Counted from the first letter of the stretch, positions 25,160 to 35,691 are shown. The stretch is DNA of 64,000 bases from Agromyces sp. CF514 (GCF_900113185.1 NZ_FOZD01000001.1:1612001-1676000); one strand, 5' to 3'. The notes: generated by a model from the letters alone, not told the origin. A program made the numbers and translations.

Positions 25160-25939
25160 TCATCCGAAGCGGCCGGAGACGTAGTCCTCGGTGGCCTTCA
25201 CCGACGGGTTCGAGAACATCGTGGTGGTGTCGTCGTACTCGATGAGCTTGCCGGGCTTGCCGGTGCCGGCGATGTTGAAGAACGCCGTCTTGTCGCTCAC
25301 GCGCGAGGCCTGCTGCATGTTGTGGGTCACGATCACGATCGTGTACTCGGTCTTGAGCTCTTCGATCAGGTCTTCGATGGCGAGCGTCGAGATCGGGTCG
25401 AGGGCCGAGCACGGCTCGTCCATGAGGATGACCTCCGGCGATACGGCGATGGTGCGTGCGATGCAGAGTCGCTGCTGCTGCCCGCCCGAGAGGCCGGAGC
25501 CCGGTCGGTCGAGGCGGTCCTTCACCTCGTTCCAGAGGTTCGCGCCGAGCAGCGACTTCTCGACGAGGTCGTCGGCGTCGGTCTTCGACATGCGCTTGTT
25601 GTTCAGGCGCACCCCCGCGAGCACGTTCTCCTTGATGGACATGGTCGGGAACGGGTTCGGCCGCTGAAACACCATGCCGACCTGGCGGCGCACGAGCACC
25701 GGGTCGACCGAGGAGTCGTAGAGGTTGTTGCCGTCGATGAGCACCTCGCCCTGCACGCGTGCACCGGGGATGACCTCGTGCATGCGGTTGAGCGTGCGGA
25801 GGAACGTCGACTTGCCGCAGCCCGACGGCCCGATGAAGGCCGTCACGGTGCGGGGCTCGATCTCGAGCGAGACGCCCTCGACCGCGAGGAAACTGCTGTA
25901 GTAGACGTTCAGGTCGTTGACTTCGATGCGCTTGGACAC
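25160..25939 (-). CDS. pstB: Phosphate ABC transporter ATP-binding protein PstB
   Basis: The 259-residue ATPase powers high-affinity phosphate uptake by PstSCAB. Walker [10 protein letters not shown] is at residues 37-45, the signature [12 protein letters not shown] and Walker [14 protein letters not shown] follow, and [16 protein letters not shown] and the C-terminal [16 protein letters not shown] are specific to PstB. It starts with GTG 25939 and is the last gene of pstSCAB on the minus strand, with 58 bases between it and pstA. Regulation is probably through the PHO box upstream of pstS. Confidence 0.97.
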   Translation of the reverse strand: MSKRIEVNDLNVYYSSFLAVEGVSLEIEPRTVTAFIGPSGCGKSTFLRTLNRMHEVIPGARVQGEVLIDGNNLYDSSVDPVLVRRQVGMVFQRPNPFPTMSIKENVLAGVRLNNKRMSKTDADDLVEKSLLGANLWNEVKDRLDRPGSGLSGGQQQRLCIARTIAVSPEVILMDEPCSALDPISTLAIEDLIEELKTEYTIVIVTHNMQQASRVSDKTAFFNIAGTGKPGKLIEYDDTTTMFSNPSVKATEDYVSGRFG

Positions 25940-25997
25940 GGGAGCTTCGCTTCTCTCTGGGCTCGGGCTGGGTTCAGGTCTGGGTGGGCCGACGCGG

Positions 25998-27098
25998 TCA
26001 GCGTCCGGTCTTCGGCGAGAAGACCTTGGCGACGAGGCGGGCGATGACGTTGAGCAGGGCGACGATGAGGATCAGCGTCAGGGCTCCGGCCCACGCACGG
26101 TCGATGTAGGCCTGGGTGTCGGCGCCCTGGTTCGCGTACTGGGTGTACACGAACACCGGGAGCGTCATCATCCGCTCGGAGAACAGGTTGTAGTTCATGC
26201 TCGTCGTGAAGCCCGCGATGATGAGCAGCGGCGCCGTCTCGCCGATGACACGGGCGATCGAGATCATGATGCCCGTGATGATGCCGGCGATCGAGGTGGG
26301 CAGCACGACCTTGAGGATCGTGAGCCACTTCGGCACGCCGAGGGCGTAGGCCGCCTCGCGCAGCTCGTTCGGCACGAGCTTCAGCATCTCCTCGCTCGAA
26401 CGCACGACGACCGGGATCATCAGCACCGAGAGGGCGACCGAGCCGCCGAAGCCGAAGCGGATGCCCGGATCGTCGAACAGGAGCGCGAACAGGGCGAAGG
26501 CGAAGAGGCCGGCGACGATCGACGGGATGCCCGTCATGACGTCGACGAAGAACGTGATCGCGTGCTTGAGGCGGCCGCGGCCGTACTCCACGAGGTAGAT
26601 CGCCGCGAGCAGGCCGACGGGCACCGAGATGAGCGTGGCCATGCCCGTGATGAGCAGCGTGCCGACGATCGCGTGCAGCGCGCCGCCGCCCGGGCCGACA
26701 ACGTTGCGCATCGACTCGCTGAAGAACTGGATGTCGAAGCGGGGCAGGCCGTTGACGATCGTCGTCCAGGCCACCGAGATGAGCGGCAGCAGCGCGATCG
26801 TGAAGGCCGTCGCGACGAGTGCGGTCACGAAGCGGTCGGCGGCCTTGCGGGATCCCTCGACCGCACGGGAGAGCACCCAGATGACGACGACGTAGGCGAC
26901 GACGCCGAGGAACACGGCGGCGACGATGTTGAACTCGGTGCCGCCCGCCACCGCGATCATCGCGAAGACGAGGGACATGACGGCGATGCATCCGATGAGG
27001 ACCCAGACAGCCGTGTACCGGGGGAGCTTGCCCGCGGTGAGCGAGTTCGAGACGGGCGTGCCGACCGGCGACTTCGGGGGCGAGGTGAGGACGCTCAT
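25998..27098 (-). CDS. pstA: Phosphate ABC transporter permease PstA
   Basis: The 366-residue permease has a cytoplasmic N-terminus (residues 1-28), two to three extra hydrophobic segments, and then the PstA/binding-protein-dependent permease core. The EAA loop is [32 protein letters not shown] (~258-289), which contacts Pst[21 protein letters not shown] is a typical PstA segment. Its ATG 27098 shares one base with the pstC stop (TGATG), implying coupled translation with pstC. At 366 residues it is longer than E. coli PstA because of its N-terminal membrane extension. Confidence 0.96.
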   Translation of the reverse strand: MSVLTSPPKSPVGTPVSNSLTAGKLPRYTAVWVLIGCIAVMSLVFAMIAVAGGTEFNIVAAVFLGVVAYVVVIWVLSRAVEGSRKAADRFVTALVATAFTIALLPLISVAWTTIVNGLPRFDIQFFSESMRNVVGPGGGALHAIVGTLLITGMATLISVPVGLLAAIYLVEYGRGRLKHAITFFVDVMTGIPSIVAGLFAFALFALLFDDPGIRFGFGGSVALSVLMIPVVVRSSEEMLKLVPNELREAAYALGVPKWLTILKVVLPTSIAGIITGIMISIARVIGETAPLLIIAGFTTSMNYNLFSERMMTLPVFVYTQYANQGADTQAYIDRAWAGALTLILIVALLNVIARLVAKVFSPKTGR

Positions 27099-28042
27099 CA
27101 GTTCGCTCCCGAGAATTCCTTGCGCCGGTCGACGATGTACCGGGCGATCATGTTGACGGCGAGGGTGATCACGAACAGGATCAGGCCCGTCGCGATGAGG
27201 ATGTTGACCCCGACGTCGTGCGCCTCGGGGAAGTTCAGGGCGATGTTCGCCGCGATCGTGGTGGGGTTCTGCGACTGCAGGAGCGCGAACGAGATGATCG
27301 AGGCCGGCGAGAGCACCATGGCCACGACCATGGTCTCGCCGAGTGCGCGGCCGAGGCCGAGCATCGAGGCCGAGATGATGCCGGGGCGGCCGAACGGGAT
27401 GACCGCGAGCTTGATCATCTCCCAGCGGGTCGCGCCGAGCGCGAGGGCCGCCTCCTCGTGCAGCACGGGGGTCTGCAGGAAGACCTCGCGGCAGAGGGCG
27501 GTGATGATCGGCAGGACCATGACCGCGAGCACGACGGCGACGGTGAGGATCGTGCGGCCGGTGCCCGAGACGGGGCCGGCGAAGAGCGGGAACCAGCCGA
27601 ACCACTCGGTGAGGCTGGTGTAGAGCGGCTGCACGGCCGGCGCGAGCACCGAGATGCCCCAGAGGCCGAAGACCACCGAGGGCACCGCGGCGAGCAGGTC
27701 GACCACGTAGCCGAGACCCTGCGCGAGCTTGCGCGGGGCGAAGTGCGAGATGAACAGCGCGATGCCGAGGGCGACCGGGATCGCCATGATCAGCGCGAGC
27801 GCGGCGGCCCACAGGGTGCCGAACACGAGGGGTCCGACGTACTGCCAGAAGTTCTCGGCATCGCCCTTGAAGTCGTCGGGTTCGGCGGTGAACGCCGGAA
27901 GGGCCTGCGCGACCAGGAAGATCGCGACGGCCGCGAGCGTGACGAGGATCAGGGATCCGGCCACCACCGTGGCCGTGGAGAACACCCGATCACCGGGTCG
28001 TGGTTTCGCTGTGATCGCGGATGCCGGTGGGGCTGACGTCAT
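27098..28042 (-). CDS. pstC: Phosphate ABC transporter permease PstC
   Basis: The 314-residue permease has six predicted membrane segments. Recognisable PstC elements are VDLLAAVPSVVFGLWGISVL, the EAA loop LHEEAALALGATRWEMIKLAVIPFGRPGI and GLGRALGETMVVAMVLSP. The ATG at 28042 was chosen because AGGAAG lies just upstream and the residues before it are polar and unconserved. It lies 123 bases downstream of pstS and overlaps pstA by one base. Confidence 0.96.
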   Translation of the reverse strand: MTSAPPASAITAKPRPGDRVFSTATVVAGSLILVTLAAVAIFLVAQALPAFTAEPDDFKGDAENFWQYVGPLVFGTLWAAALALIMAIPVALGIALFISHFAPRKLAQGLGYVVDLLAAVPSVVFGLWGISVLAPAVQPLYTSLTEWFGWFPLFAGPVSGTGRTILTVAVVLAVMVLPIITALCREVFLQTPVLHEEAALALGATRWEMIKLAVIPFGRPGIISASMLGLGRALGETMVVAMVLSPASIISFALLQSQNPTTIAANIALNFPEAHDVGVNILIATGLILFVITLAVNMIARYIVDRRKEFSGAN

Positions 28043-28165
28043 GGCCGGGTCTTCCTGCGTGGGGCGGTCGGAACGGGTGCGGCGCACTGGCGGATGCCGG
28101 TGCGCCAAGCCTGCCCGACCCGATCGCCGCGCGCAATGACGGGCGATCGGGCCGGGCAGCCGGTG

Positions 28166-29257
28166 TTACTTGACGGTCTCGAGCGCGGCCGCGACCTTGT
28201 CCGACAGGTCGGACGAGAGCGGGGCCGAGCCGGCCTGCTCGGCGGCGACGGACTGGCCGTCGGCGCCTGCGATGTAGCTCACGTACGACTTCACGAGTTC
28301 GCCCTGAGCAGCGTCGGCGTACTCCTGGCAGACGATCGCGTAGCTCACGAGCACGAGCGGGTAGTGCGAGGGGTCGGTCGTGGTGCGGTCGAGCGCGATC
28401 GCGAGGTCGTTCGCATCGCGGCCCTCGACGAGCGGCGACTCGGCGACGACGGCGGCAGCAGCCTCGGCCGTGTAGCCGACGAACTCGTCGCCGACCTTGA
28501 TGTTCGCGACACCGAGGTCGCCGGCGCGCGAAGCGTCGGCGTAGCCGATGGTGTTCACGCCGTTGGTGACGGCGTCGACGACGCCCGAGGTGCCCTGGGC
28601 GCCCTCACCGGTCTGGTAGGGGAACGGGTCGGCCGGCTCCGCGTCCCACACGTCGGGTGCGGTCTGGAAGAGGTAGTCCGCGAAGTTCTTCGTGGTGCCC
28701 GAGTCGTCGGAGCGGTGCACGGCGGTGATGTTCGCCGCGGGCAGGGTCGCGTCGGGGTTGAGCGCGACGATCGCCGGGTCGTTCCAGGTGGTGATCTCGC
28801 CCTTGAAGATCTTCGCGATCGTGGCGGAGTCGAGGTTGAGCTCGTCGACGCCCTCGATGTTGAAGATGAGGGCGATCGGCGAGATGTAGACCGGCAGGTC
28901 GATCGCCTTCGTGTCGGGTGCGCACGAGCCGAACTCGCCCGCGAGCTCCTCGTCCTTCAGGTACGAGTCGGAGCCGGCGAAGTCCACGCCGCCCGCGATG
29001 AACGACTCACGGCCGGCGCCGGAGCCCGACGGGTCGTAGTTGATCGTGACGCCGGTGTTGGCGGTCTGGAACGCTGCGATCCAGGCCTCCTGGGCGGAGC
29101 CCTGCGACGAGGCGCCGGCTGCGTTGATGGTGCCCGAGAGCGTCGAGGCCGACTCGGAGGGAGCGTCGGATCCGCCTTCGTTCGAGGCGCAGGAGCTGAG
29201 GGCGAGCGCGGCCGTGATGGCGACGACGGCAGGCACGCCGAAACGCTTGAGGTTCAC
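28166..29257 (-). CDS. pstS: Phosphate-binding lipoprotein PstS
   Basis: The 363-residue lipoprotein captures phosphate outside the membrane for PstCAB. A signal peptide ends in a lipobox (ALALSSCAS, lipidated Cys near residue 21). Phosphate-binding motifs are GTINAAGASSQGSAQ, DPSGSGAGRESFIAG, VDFAGSDSYL and HRSDDSGTTKNF. The start is GTG 29257 because GGAAGGG lies nine bases upstream and the lipobox distance is then normal. A PHO box about 95 bases upstream points to induction by phosphate starvation through SenX3-RegX3. Confidence 0.96.
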   Translation of the reverse strand: MNLKRFGVPAVVAITAALALSSCASNEGGSDAPSESASTLSGTINAAGASSQGSAQEAWIAAFQTANTGVTINYDPSGSGAGRESFIAGGVDFAGSDSYLKDEELAGEFGSCAPDTKAIDLPVYISPIALIFNIEGVDELNLDSATIAKIFKGEITTWNDPAIVALNPDATLPAANITAVHRSDDSGTTKNFADYLFQTAPDVWDAEPADPFPYQTGEGAQGTSGVVDAVTNGVNTIGYADASRAGDLGVANIKVGDEFVGYTAEAAAAVVAESPLVEGRDANDLAIALDRTTTDPSHYPLVLVSYAIVCQEYADAAQGELVKSYVSYIAGADGQSVAAEQAGSAPLSSDLSDKVAAALETVK

Positions 29258-29350
29258 GTGAGGATTCCCTTCCGGGGAGATGTGTGCAGGTTCGGGTCGG
29301 GTGCCGACCCGCATGCGACGCTATGCATCCCGCCTTACGAGCTTGCGCCG

Positions 29351-29372
29351 CGGCGGTGAACGGAAGGTGAAC
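29351..29372 (-). promoter_or_regulatory. PHO box upstream of pstS
   Basis: On the minus strand two adjacent 11-bp units, GTTCACCTTCC and GTTCACCGCCG, form the direct repeat bound by PhoP/RegX3-type regulators in actinobacteria. A possible -10 (GCATAG or CATAGC) lies 20-25 bases downstream. Confidence 0.8.
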
Positions 29373-29389
29373 GACCGCTGTCCGGCGCG

Positions 29390-29417
29390 GAAGTCCCGCG
29401 GAATCCCGCGGGACTTC
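29390..29417 (-). terminator. Terminator after mutT1
   Basis: Perfect 12-bp stem (29390-29401 with 29406-29417), 4-base loop, 40 bases past the stop of the ppk-mutT1 operon and just upstream of the pstS PHO box. Confidence 0.75.
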
Positions 29418-29457
29418 ACAGCATTCGGACAGGGTTCGGGAGTCGAACGAGCCGAGC

Positions 29458-30399
29458 TCAGACTCTCGGTGCGTGCGTCTCGATCGCGATCACGCCCGAG
29501 CCCGAGTTCGTCTTCGACACGTGCACGACGCTGAACCCGCCCGGCTCGAGCTCGGCGGCATCCGTCACGTAGGAGCCGAGCGGGGTCGCGGTGGCGAGGG
29601 AGATCTCCCGGATGATCTCGGGAAGCACCGGCCCGTGGCTGCAGATCACGGCCGACCGGCCGGAGCGGATCCGCTTGCCGATGACGCGGCGGATGTCGCC
29701 GTCGCCGGCCGCCCAGGCATCCTCGCTGATGGCCGGCTTCAGCTTGACCTTGACCGAGGTGGCCGCCGAGAGCGGGCGAACGGTCGTGACGCACCGGATC
29801 GCGGGGCTCGATACGATGCGCTCGGGGCGCCAGGCGGAGAGCGTGTCGACGAGCGCGGCCGCCTGGGCGACCCCGCGTGCGACGAGCGGGCGCGCGGTGT
29901 CCTCGCCCTTCCAACTGCTGCGGGCGAGCGCCTTGCCGTGGCGCACGAGCAGGAGCGCGAACGTGCTCGTCACGCCCTGGTCGACGAGCGCGGCGAAGTT
30001 GTCGAGGATCTCGACGTCGGGCGCATAGGTGAGGTAGCCCCTCGCCCGCTTGATGGTGACCCACTCGAGTGCCGCAACCTCGCCGTTGGGCTTGAAGGTC
30101 GAGTTCTGCAGTGCGTGGTCGCTGACCTCGCCCGCCCAGTAGTGCACGACCTTCTCGCGTCCGCTGGGCATGGCGTAGCGCGAGATCCCGAGGGGTACGC
30201 CGAGTGCGATCTCGAGCCCGGTCTCCTCGCGGATCTCGCGGACCGCGGTCTGCGGCAGCGTCTCGCCCGGGTCGACCTTGCCCTTCGGGATGGTCACGTC
30301 GCCGTGCACGGTGCGGTGGATGAGCAGCACGTGCATGCGGCCGTCGATGATGCGCCAGCACACCGCGCCGGCCGCGTAGACGGCGGTCTCGACGCTCAT
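29458..30399 (-). CDS. mutT1: MutT1-like NUDIX hydrolase fused to a histidine phosphatase domain
   Basis: The 313-residue protein has an N-terminal NUDIX domain with the box [24 protein letters not shown] (residues ~37-60) and a C-terminal phosphoglycerate-mutase-like histidine phosphatase domain beginning LLVRHGKAL (~175), with [11 protein letters not shown] and SSPAIRC. This is the architecture of mycobacterial MutT1 (Rv2985), which hydrolyses 8-oxo-(d)GTP and diadenosine polyphosphates. As in mycobacteria it is paired with ppk1; its ATG overlaps the ppk stop (ATGA). The second histidine is in [10 protein letters not shown]. Confidence 0.93.
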   Translation of the reverse strand: MSVETAVYAAGAVCWRIIDGRMHVLLIHRTVHGDVTIPKGKVDPGETLPQTAVREIREETGLEIALGVPLGISRYAMPSGREKVVHYWAGEVSDHALQNSTFKPNGEVAALEWVTIKRARGYLTYAPDVEILDNFAALVDQGVTSTFALLLVRHGKALARSSWKGEDTARPLVARGVAQAAALVDTLSAWRPERIVSSPAIRCVTTVRPLSAATSVKVKLKPAISEDAWAAGDGDIRRVIGKRIRSGRSAVICSHGPVLPEIIREISLATATPLGSYVTDAAELEPGGFSVVHVSKTNSGSGVIAIETHAPRV

Positions 30400-32576
30400 C
30401 GGCGCTGACCCGTTCGACTGCTGCGCTGGGCGAACTCGAGCATGAGCGACGACTGCAGGTCCTCGAGCGGATGTCCCGACTCGTCGAAGGCGTTCCTGTT
30501 CCACGTGCCGTCGCCGTCGAGGTGCCACGAGCTGGTCCGGTCGTCCATGGCGCGATCGAAGTTGGCGTTCACCTCGAGGATGTGTCCGGGATCGGTGAGC
30601 CGCACGAGCGCCTCGACCCGTCGGTCCAGGTTCCGGTGCATCATGTCGGCGGAGCCGATGTAGGTCTGCGGGTCGCCGTCGTTGACGACCGAGAAGATCC
30701 GGGAGTGCTCGAGGTAGCGGCCGAGGATCGATCGCACGGTGATGTTCTCGCTGAGCCCTTCGATGCCGGGGCGCAGGCTGCAGATGCCGCGCACCCAGAC
30801 CTCGACCTCGACGCCGGCGTTCGAGGCCCGGTAGAGCGCGTCGATGATGGCCTCGTCGACCATCGAGTTCACCTTGATGCGGATGCCCGCCGGCTTGCCG
30901 GCCTTCGCATTGGCGACCTCGCCCGCGATCAGCTTCAGCAGGCCCTTCCGCAGGTGCAGCGGAGCCACGAGCAGTCGCTTGAACTTCTTCTCGATGGCGT
31001 ATCCGGAGAGCTCGTTGAACAGGCGCGTCAGGTCCTTGCCGACCTGGTCGTCGGCGGTGAGCAGCCCGAAGTCCTCGTAGATGCGACTCGTCTTCGGGTT
31101 GTAGTTGCCCGTGCCGATGTGCGAGTAGTGGCGCAGCGTGCCCTTCTCCTGACGGATCACGAGCGCGAGCTTGCAGTGGGTCTTGAGCCCGACGAGCCCG
31201 TAGACGACGTGCACGCCGGCCTTCTCGAGCTTGCGCGCCCAGGTGATGTTGGCCTGCTCGTCGAAGCGGGCCTTGATCTCGACGAGCGCCAGCACCTGCT
31301 TTCCGGATTCGGCGGCATCGATGAGCGCCTCGACGATGGGGCTGTCACCCGAGGTGCGGTACAGGGTCTGCTTGATGGCGAGCACGTCGGGGTCTGCGGC
31401 GGCCTGCTCGAGGAAGGCCTGCACGCTGGTCGCGAACGACTCGTAGGGGTGGTGCAGCAGCACGTCGCGCCGCGACACGGCCTTGAAGATGTCGGCACGC
31501 AGGTTCGAGTCCGAGGGCTGCAGCTGCGCCGCGGTCACCGGGACGTGGGTCGGGTAGTGCAGCTCGGGGCGGTCGAGCCGCGAGAGGTCGAACAGGCCGC
31601 CGAGGTCGAGCGGCGCCGGCAGCCGGTACACCTCCTGCTCGGTCACGTCGAGCTCGCGCACGAGGAGGCCGAGGGTCACCTCGTCCATGTCATCGGTGAC
31701 CTCGAGGCGGATGGGCGGGCCGAAGCGGCGTCGCAGCAGTTCCTTCTCGAGCGCCTTGATGAGGTTCTCGGTCTCGTCCTCCTCGATCTCGACGTCTTCG
31801 TTGCGGGTGACCCTGAAGACGTGGTGCTCGAGGATCTCCATGCCGGGGAAGAGGTCTCCGAGGTGGTTGGCGATGAGGTCCTCGAGCGTGACGTACCTCG
31901 CGTCCTCGATCGACTCGCTCGGTTCGACGCGCACGAATCGGGGCAGCATCTGCGGCACCTTGACGCGGGCGAACTCCTGTCGCCCGGTGCGCGAGTTGCG
32001 CACGCGCACTGAGAGGTTGAGCGAGAGCCCCGAGATGTACGGGAACGGATGCGCCGGGTCGACCGCGAGCGGCATGAGCACCGGGAAGATCTGGCTCGAG
32101 AAGTAGTCGCGCAGGTGGTCGCGCGCCTCGGTGCCGAGGCCCTCCCAGGTGACGACGCGGATTCCGGCCTCGGCCAGGGCGGGCATGACGAGATCCTGGT
32201 AGACCGCGGCGTGCCGGATCTGCAGTTCGTGCGCCTGCTTCGAGATATCGCTCAGCACGTCGACCGGCGAGCGGCCCACGTTTGAGGGCACCGCGAGCCC
32301 GGTGATGATGCGGCGCTTGAGGCCCGCCACGCGCACCATGAAGAACTCGTCGAGGTTTGAGGCGAAGATCGCCAGGAAGTTCGCACGCTCGAGCACCGGG
32401 ATCGTCGAGTCCTCTGCGAGCTCGAGCACCCGCTTGTTGAACGCGAGCCAGCTGAGCTCGCGGTCGAGGTAGCGCTCGGCCGGCAGCTCCGGGGCGCCTT
32501 CGGTGTCGAAGGGTTCGAAGTCGTCGTCGAAGTCGCTCGCCGTACGGTCGGCGTCGAGGGCGCTGTCGGTGGTCAT
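30396..32576 (-). CDS. ppk1: Polyphosphate kinase 1
   Basis: The 726-residue enzyme polymerises the gamma-phosphate of ATP into polyphosphate. The N-terminal domain has [15 protein letters not shown] (~40-54) and [19 protein letters not shown]; the catalytic phospholipase-D-like histidines are His467 (GLKTHCKL) and His486 ([10 protein letters not shown]). The C-terminal end has [17 protein letters not shown] 32576 is preceded by CATTAT six bases upstream (leaderless) and by a PHO-box-like repeat, so polyphosphate synthesis is probably linked to phosphate status. It is cotranscribed with mutT1. Confidence 0.96.
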   Translation of the reverse strand: MTTDSALDADRTASDFDDDFEPFDTEGAPELPAERYLDRELSWLAFNKRVLELAEDSTIPVLERANFLAIFASNLDEFFMVRVAGLKRRIITGLAVPSNVGRSPVDVLSDISKQAHELQIRHAAVYQDLVMPALAEAGIRVVTWEGLGTEARDHLRDYFSSQIFPVLMPLAVDPAHPFPYISGLSLNLSVRVRNSRTGRQEFARVKVPQMLPRFVRVEPSESIEDARYVTLEDLIANHLGDLFPGMEILEHHVFRVTRNEDVEIEEDETENLIKALEKELLRRRFGPPIRLEVTDDMDEVTLGLLVRELDVTEQEVYRLPAPLDLGGLFDLSRLDRPELHYPTHVPVTAAQLQPSDSNLRADIFKAVSRRDVLLHHPYESFATSVQAFLEQAAADPDVLAIKQTLYRTSGDSPIVEALIDAAESGKQVLALVEIKARFDEQANITWARKLEKAGVHVVYGLVGLKTHCKLALVIRQEKGTLRHYSHIGTGNYNPKTSRIYEDFGLLTADDQVGKDLTRLFNELSGYAIEKKFKRLLVAPLHLRKGLLKLIAGEVANAKAGKPAGIRIKVNSMVDEAIIDALYRASNAGVEVEVWVRGICSLRPGIEGLSENITVRSILGRYLEHSRIFSVVNDGDPQTYIGSADMMHRNLDRRVEALVRLTDPGHILEVNANFDRAMDDRTSSWHLDGDGTWNRNAFDESGHPLEDLQSSLMLEFAQRSSRTGQRR

Positions 32577-32582
32577 CCCTTC

Positions 32583-32626
32583 ATAATGCCATTCGGCACG
32601 TTTCGGGCGATGAACAGCGCGTCAAC
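32583..32626 (-). promoter_or_regulatory. PHO-box-like promoter of ppk1-mutT1
   Basis: On the minus strand GTTGACGCGCT and GTTCATCGCCC (32605-32626) are adjacent 11-bp units, followed after 16 bases by CATTAT (32583-32588), six bases before ATG 32576. The repeat would sit at about -29 to -50, the usual place for an activator replacing a -35 box. It overlaps the 3' end of the glnR-like gene. Confidence 0.6.
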
Positions 32627-33308
32627 GCGTCGTGACCGGGGCGCCCTCGTCGTCTTCGTGCACGTTGAAGCGGTAGCCGACGTTGCGGACCGTGCCGATG
32701 AGGCTGTCGAGGTCGCCGAGCTTGGCGCGGAGACGCCGCACGTGCACGTCGACCGTGCGCGTGCCGCCGAAGTAGTCGTAGCCCCAGACCTCGCTGAGCA
32801 GCTGCTCGCGGGTGAAGACGCGTGACGGGTGGGCCGCGAGGAACCGGAGGAGTTCGAACTCCTTGTACGTCAGGTCGAGCGTGCGCCCGTGGACCTTCGC
32901 CGAGTAGCTGGCCTCGTCGATCACCACGCCGGAGGTCTGGATGCGCTCCGAGGGCTGTGTCGCCGCCGCTCGCCCGAGGGCGAGACGGATACGTGCGTCG
33001 ACCTCGGCCGGGCCGGCCTGTTCGAGGACCACGTCGTCGACGCCCCAGTCGGGGGTGACCGCCGTGAGCCCGCCCTCGGTGACGATCAGCAGGAGCGGCG
33101 AGGAGAGCCCGGTGGTCCGCAGGATCTGCGCCAGTGCCTTGGCTGCGGCGAGGTTCGTGCGCGCATCGAGGAACACGAGGTCCGATTCGGGCGCTCTGAC
33201 CAGCTGCTCAGGCGAAGCGGGGATGATCCGCGTTCGGTGAGTCAGAAGTGAAAGCGCCGGAAGAACTTCTTCGTTAGCCGCCGGCGACAGGATCAGCAAC
33301 TGCGCCAC
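32622..33308 (-). CDS. glnR: GlnR-like OmpR-family response regulator
   Basis: The 228-residue protein has an atypical receiver domain ([72 protein letters not shown]) and an OmpR-type winged helix ([51 protein letters not shown]). The receiver wording matches actinobacterial GlnR (Rv0818), which controls nitrogen assimilation without a partner kinase. The acidic pair near the N-terminus normal in receivers is missing, consistent with phosphorylation-independent action. GTG 33308 is preferred over GTG 33314 because GGAG lies seven bases upstream. It precedes ppk1 on the same strand. Confidence 0.87.
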   Translation of the reverse strand: MAQLLILSPAANEEVLPALSLLTHRTRIIPASPEQLVRAPESDLVFLDARTNLAAAKALAQILRTTGLSSPLLLIVTEGGLTAVTPDWGVDDVVLEQAGPAEVDARIRLALGRAAATQPSERIQTSGVVIDEASYSAKVHGRTLDLTYKEFELLRFLAAHPSRVFTREQLLSEVWGYDYFGGTRTVDVHVRRLRAKLGDLDSLIGTVRNVGYRFNVHEDDEGAPVTTR

Positions 33309-33382
33309 GCACACACTCCAGGAGTAAGGTTCGTCAATACTACGGGACGCCAAGCTCCCGGGACGGACACGAAGAGGACGAC

Positions 33383-33697
33383 ATGCAGGCGGAGCGCGAA
33401 TCGAGGGCCGGATGGCTCGCCATCGGCGTCGTCTGGGCCGTCGCCGTGGTGGGTTCCGCGGTCGTGGTCTCGCTCGCCTACGCCGGCACGGCCGCCTGGT
33501 TCGGCGATTCGGGCCCGCTCGGCGTCTACGACGCGCTCGGCGTCGTCCTCGCGACGAGCGTGGTGGGTGCGCTCGCGGCCCAGCTGGCGACACGGCGTCC
33601 GCCGGGATTCGTCGTGCGGGCCAGCGCGAGCGTCGGCGGTGCGGCCGCCGTGGTCGCCGTCGCCGCGCTCGCCGTGACGCCCACGCTGTCGGCGTAG
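33383..33697 (+). CDS. Small three-TM membrane protein of unknown function
   Basis: The 104-residue protein has a short polar N-terminus and three hydrophobic segments (~9-33, ~45-66, ~76-101), with RRPPGF between the second and third. No family was recognised. The ATG has GAAGAGG upstream. It is divergent from glnR and lies just before the 38-aa membrane microprotein gene. Confidence 0.7.
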   Translation: MQAERESRAGWLAIGVVWAVAVVGSAVVVSLAYAGTAAWFGDSGPLGVYDALGVVLATSVVGALAAQLATRRPPGFVVRASASVGGAAAVVAVAALAVTPTLSA

Positions 33698-33761
33698 GCG
33701 GCATCGCCGTCGTCGCGGCACCGGGCGGGTCCGGAGCGCCGCCGCGGTCGTGCGGAGCGGA

Positions 33762-33767
33762 TAGACT
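33762..33767 (+). promoter_or_regulatory. -10 box for the 38-aa gene operon
   Basis: TAGACT is six bases upstream of ATG 33774; leaderless spacing. Confidence 0.55.
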
Positions 33768-33773
33768 CTGAGC

Positions 33774-33890
33774 ATGTCGCAGCTGCTCGCACTCGAACTC
33801 CTCTTCATCGGCCTGCTCGGTCTCGCGAGCCTCTCGATCGCGTGGATCAGCGGCGTCGTGGTCTACAAGCTCTTCAAGGGCCAGCGCTAG
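33774..33890 (+). CDS. 38-aa single-pass membrane microprotein
   Basis: The frame encodes 38 residues: a polar Ser-Gln start, one hydrophobic helix ([31 protein letters not shown]) and a basic end (KGQR), a typical single-span small protein with its positive end inside. Coding is supported by a TAGACT -10 exactly six bases before the ATG, G/C-rich third positions and a stop 20 bases before the next gene. It heads an operon with the nitrobindin-like and YgfZ genes. No function can be assigned. Confidence 0.65.
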   Translation: MSQLLALELLFIGLLGLASLSIAWISGVVVYKLFKGQR

Positions 33891-33910
33891 GCGCCGGTGA
33901 AGGCGCGGCA

Positions 33911-34519
33911 ATGATCGATCTGCCTGTCGACCTCCCGGCCGAACTCGTTCCGCTCTCGTGGCTCCTCGGCGTCTGGGAGGGTTCCGGCGTCATCGACTAC
34001 AAGGTCGGTGAAGAGAAGGTCACGCACGAGTTCGGCCAGCGCATCAGCTTCAGCCACGACGGCCTGCCGCACCTGAACTACACGTCGTACACGTGGCTCT
34101 TCGCCGACGAGCCCGACGGCGACCCTCGCCCGCTCGCGACGGAGACCGGCTACTGGCGCATCGCGCGCGAGCTCGGCGACGGCGACCCCGGTCCCGCGCT
34201 GCTGCCCGGCGTGGGCGAGTCGCGGTTCCGCTCGGCTGAAGACGTCGAGGCGCTGCGCAACGCCGACGGCGGGTTCGACCTCGAGGTCTCCCTCGTGCAT
34301 CCGGGCGGCGTCTCGGAGCTCTATCTCGGACAGGTCAAGGGTCCGCGCATCGACCTCGCGACCGATGCGGTCATGCGCGGCTCCGGCGCGAAGGACTACG
34401 TCGCGGCGACGCGCCTCTACGGGCTCGTCGAGGGTCACCTGCTGTGGGCGTGGGACATCGCGGCGCTCGGCCAGGACCTGCGCACGCACGCCTCCGCACG
34501 ACTCGCCAAGGTCGACTGA
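33911..34519 (+). CDS. Nitrobindin/FABP-like beta-barrel protein
   Basis: The 202-residue protein is of the DUF1794/nitrobindin family, a ten-stranded barrel related to fatty-acid-binding proteins (Rv0813c type). The defining GxWxGxG motif is GVWEGSG at residues 20-26, and a C-terminal His (LRTHASARL) could be the heme-iron ligand used by nitrobindins. These proteins bind ferric heme and isomerise peroxynitrite in studied cases. Its TGA shares two bases with the ATG of the YgfZ gene, indicating coupling with an iron-sulfur-related protein. Confidence 0.85.
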   Translation: MIDLPVDLPAELVPLSWLLGVWEGSGVIDYKVGEEKVTHEFGQRISFSHDGLPHLNYTSYTWLFADEPDGDPRPLATETGYWRIARELGDGDPGPALLPGVGESRFRSAEDVEALRNADGGFDLEVSLVHPGGVSELYLGQVKGPRIDLATDAVMRGSGAKDYVAATRLYGLVEGHLLWAWDIAALGQDLRTHASARLAKVD

Positions 34520-35682
34520 TGGCCGTCTCGCCCTTCCTCTCGCTTCCGGGAGCCGTGCCCGCCGAAGACGTCGACGATGCCGTCGCCGGTCCGGGGCACT
34601 ACGGCAACCCGATCGTCGAGCAGCGCCACCTCGAGCGCGGCACTGCGATCGTCGACCTCTCCGACCGCGGCGTGGTCACCGTCACCGGCCCCGATCGCCT
34701 CTCGTGGCTGCACTCGATGGCCAGCCAGTCGTTCACGGGGCTGCGTCCCGGCGAGGGCGCAGAGGCGCTCTTCCTCGACGCATCCGGCCGCATCGAGCAC
34801 GTCGTGCACGCGGTCGACGACGGCGAGACGACGTGGCTCGTCGTCGAGGGCGCGGATGCCGCGCCGCTCGCGGCCTTCCTCGATCGCATGCGGTTCATGC
34901 TCCGCGTCGAGGTGGCCGACAGGTCCGCCGAGTTCTCGGTCCTCGCGGCCATGTCCGCCGACGCGCTCGACGCCGCGATCCCGGCGGCAGCGCCTGCGGG
35001 CGTGGCGCTCGACTGGGTCGACCCGTGGTCGACCCGAACCCCCGGCACGCATCGGTATGCGCGCGACGCCGGGCACCCGGCATCCGAATGGCACTGGATC
35101 GAGCGCATCGTGGCTCGCGACGCATTGCCCGAGGCGGTCGCCGCCGTGCGCGCGGGCCGCGTCGAGGTCGCCGGCTCGCTCGCGGCCGAGGCGCTGCGCA
35201 TCGCCGCGTGGCGCCCGCGCCTGGCGACCGAGGTCGACGAGAAGAGCCTGCCGCACGAGCTCGACTGGCTGCAGAGCGCGGTCGACCTCGGCAAGGGCTG
35301 CTACAAGGGCCAGGAGACGGTCGCGAAGGTCCTGAACCTCGGGCGGCCGCCGCGTCGGCTCGTGCTGCTGCACCTCGACGGCAGCGACACCGTGCTGCCC
35401 GCCCCGGGCGACGAGGTCATCGGCGAGAAGGTCCGGCCCGAACCCGCTCCGGGCGAGGCGCCCGAGCGCAAGGTCGTCGGCCACATCACGTCGAGCACGA
35501 TGCACCACGAGCTGGGCCCGGTCGCGCTCGCGGTCATCAAGCGGCAGGTGCCGGCCGACCTGCCCCTCATCGTCGAGAGCCACGGCACGGATGTCGCGGC
35601 GGCCCAGGTCGAGATCGTGCCTGCCGATGCGTCGGCCGCCGTCGAGGTCCCGCGTCTGCCGAGGCTCGGCGCGCGTCCCTGA
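34519..35682 (+). CDS. ygfZ: YgfZ/GcvT-like folate-binding protein
   Basis: The 387-residue protein is a YgfZ-type tetrahydrofolate-binding protein that helps assembly or repair of certain iron-sulfur enzymes. The family signature KGCYKGQE lies at about residues 258-265, with its functional Cys. VDLSDRGVVTVTGPDRLSWLHSMASQSF (~43-70) is the GcvT-like N-terminal part and VVGHITSSTMHHELGPVALAVIKR the C-terminal barrel. TGATG overlap with the upstream gene. In the protein's tail the final ~20 residues are Ala-rich and unconserved. Confidence 0.88.
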   Translation: MAVSPFLSLPGAVPAEDVDDAVAGPGHYGNPIVEQRHLERGTAIVDLSDRGVVTVTGPDRLSWLHSMASQSFTGLRPGEGAEALFLDASGRIEHVVHAVDDGETTWLVVEGADAAPLAAFLDRMRFMLRVEVADRSAEFSVLAAMSADALDAAIPAAAPAGVALDWVDPWSTRTPGTHRYARDAGHPASEWHWIERIVARDALPEAVAAVRAGRVEVAGSLAAEALRIAAWRPRLATEVDEKSLPHELDWLQSAVDLGKGCYKGQETVAKVLNLGRPPRRLVLLHLDGSDTVLPAPGDEVIGEKVRPEPAPGEAPERKVVGHITSSTMHHELGPVALAVIKRQVPADLPLIVESHGTDVAAAQVEIVPADASAAVEVPRLPRLGARP

Positions 35683-35691
35683 CGAGCGCCG

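Noticed and set aside
25177-25195. gacgtagtcctcggtgg as a third chitinase-type operator
   Set aside because: It lies inside pstB coding sequence and lacks the second half of the dyad.
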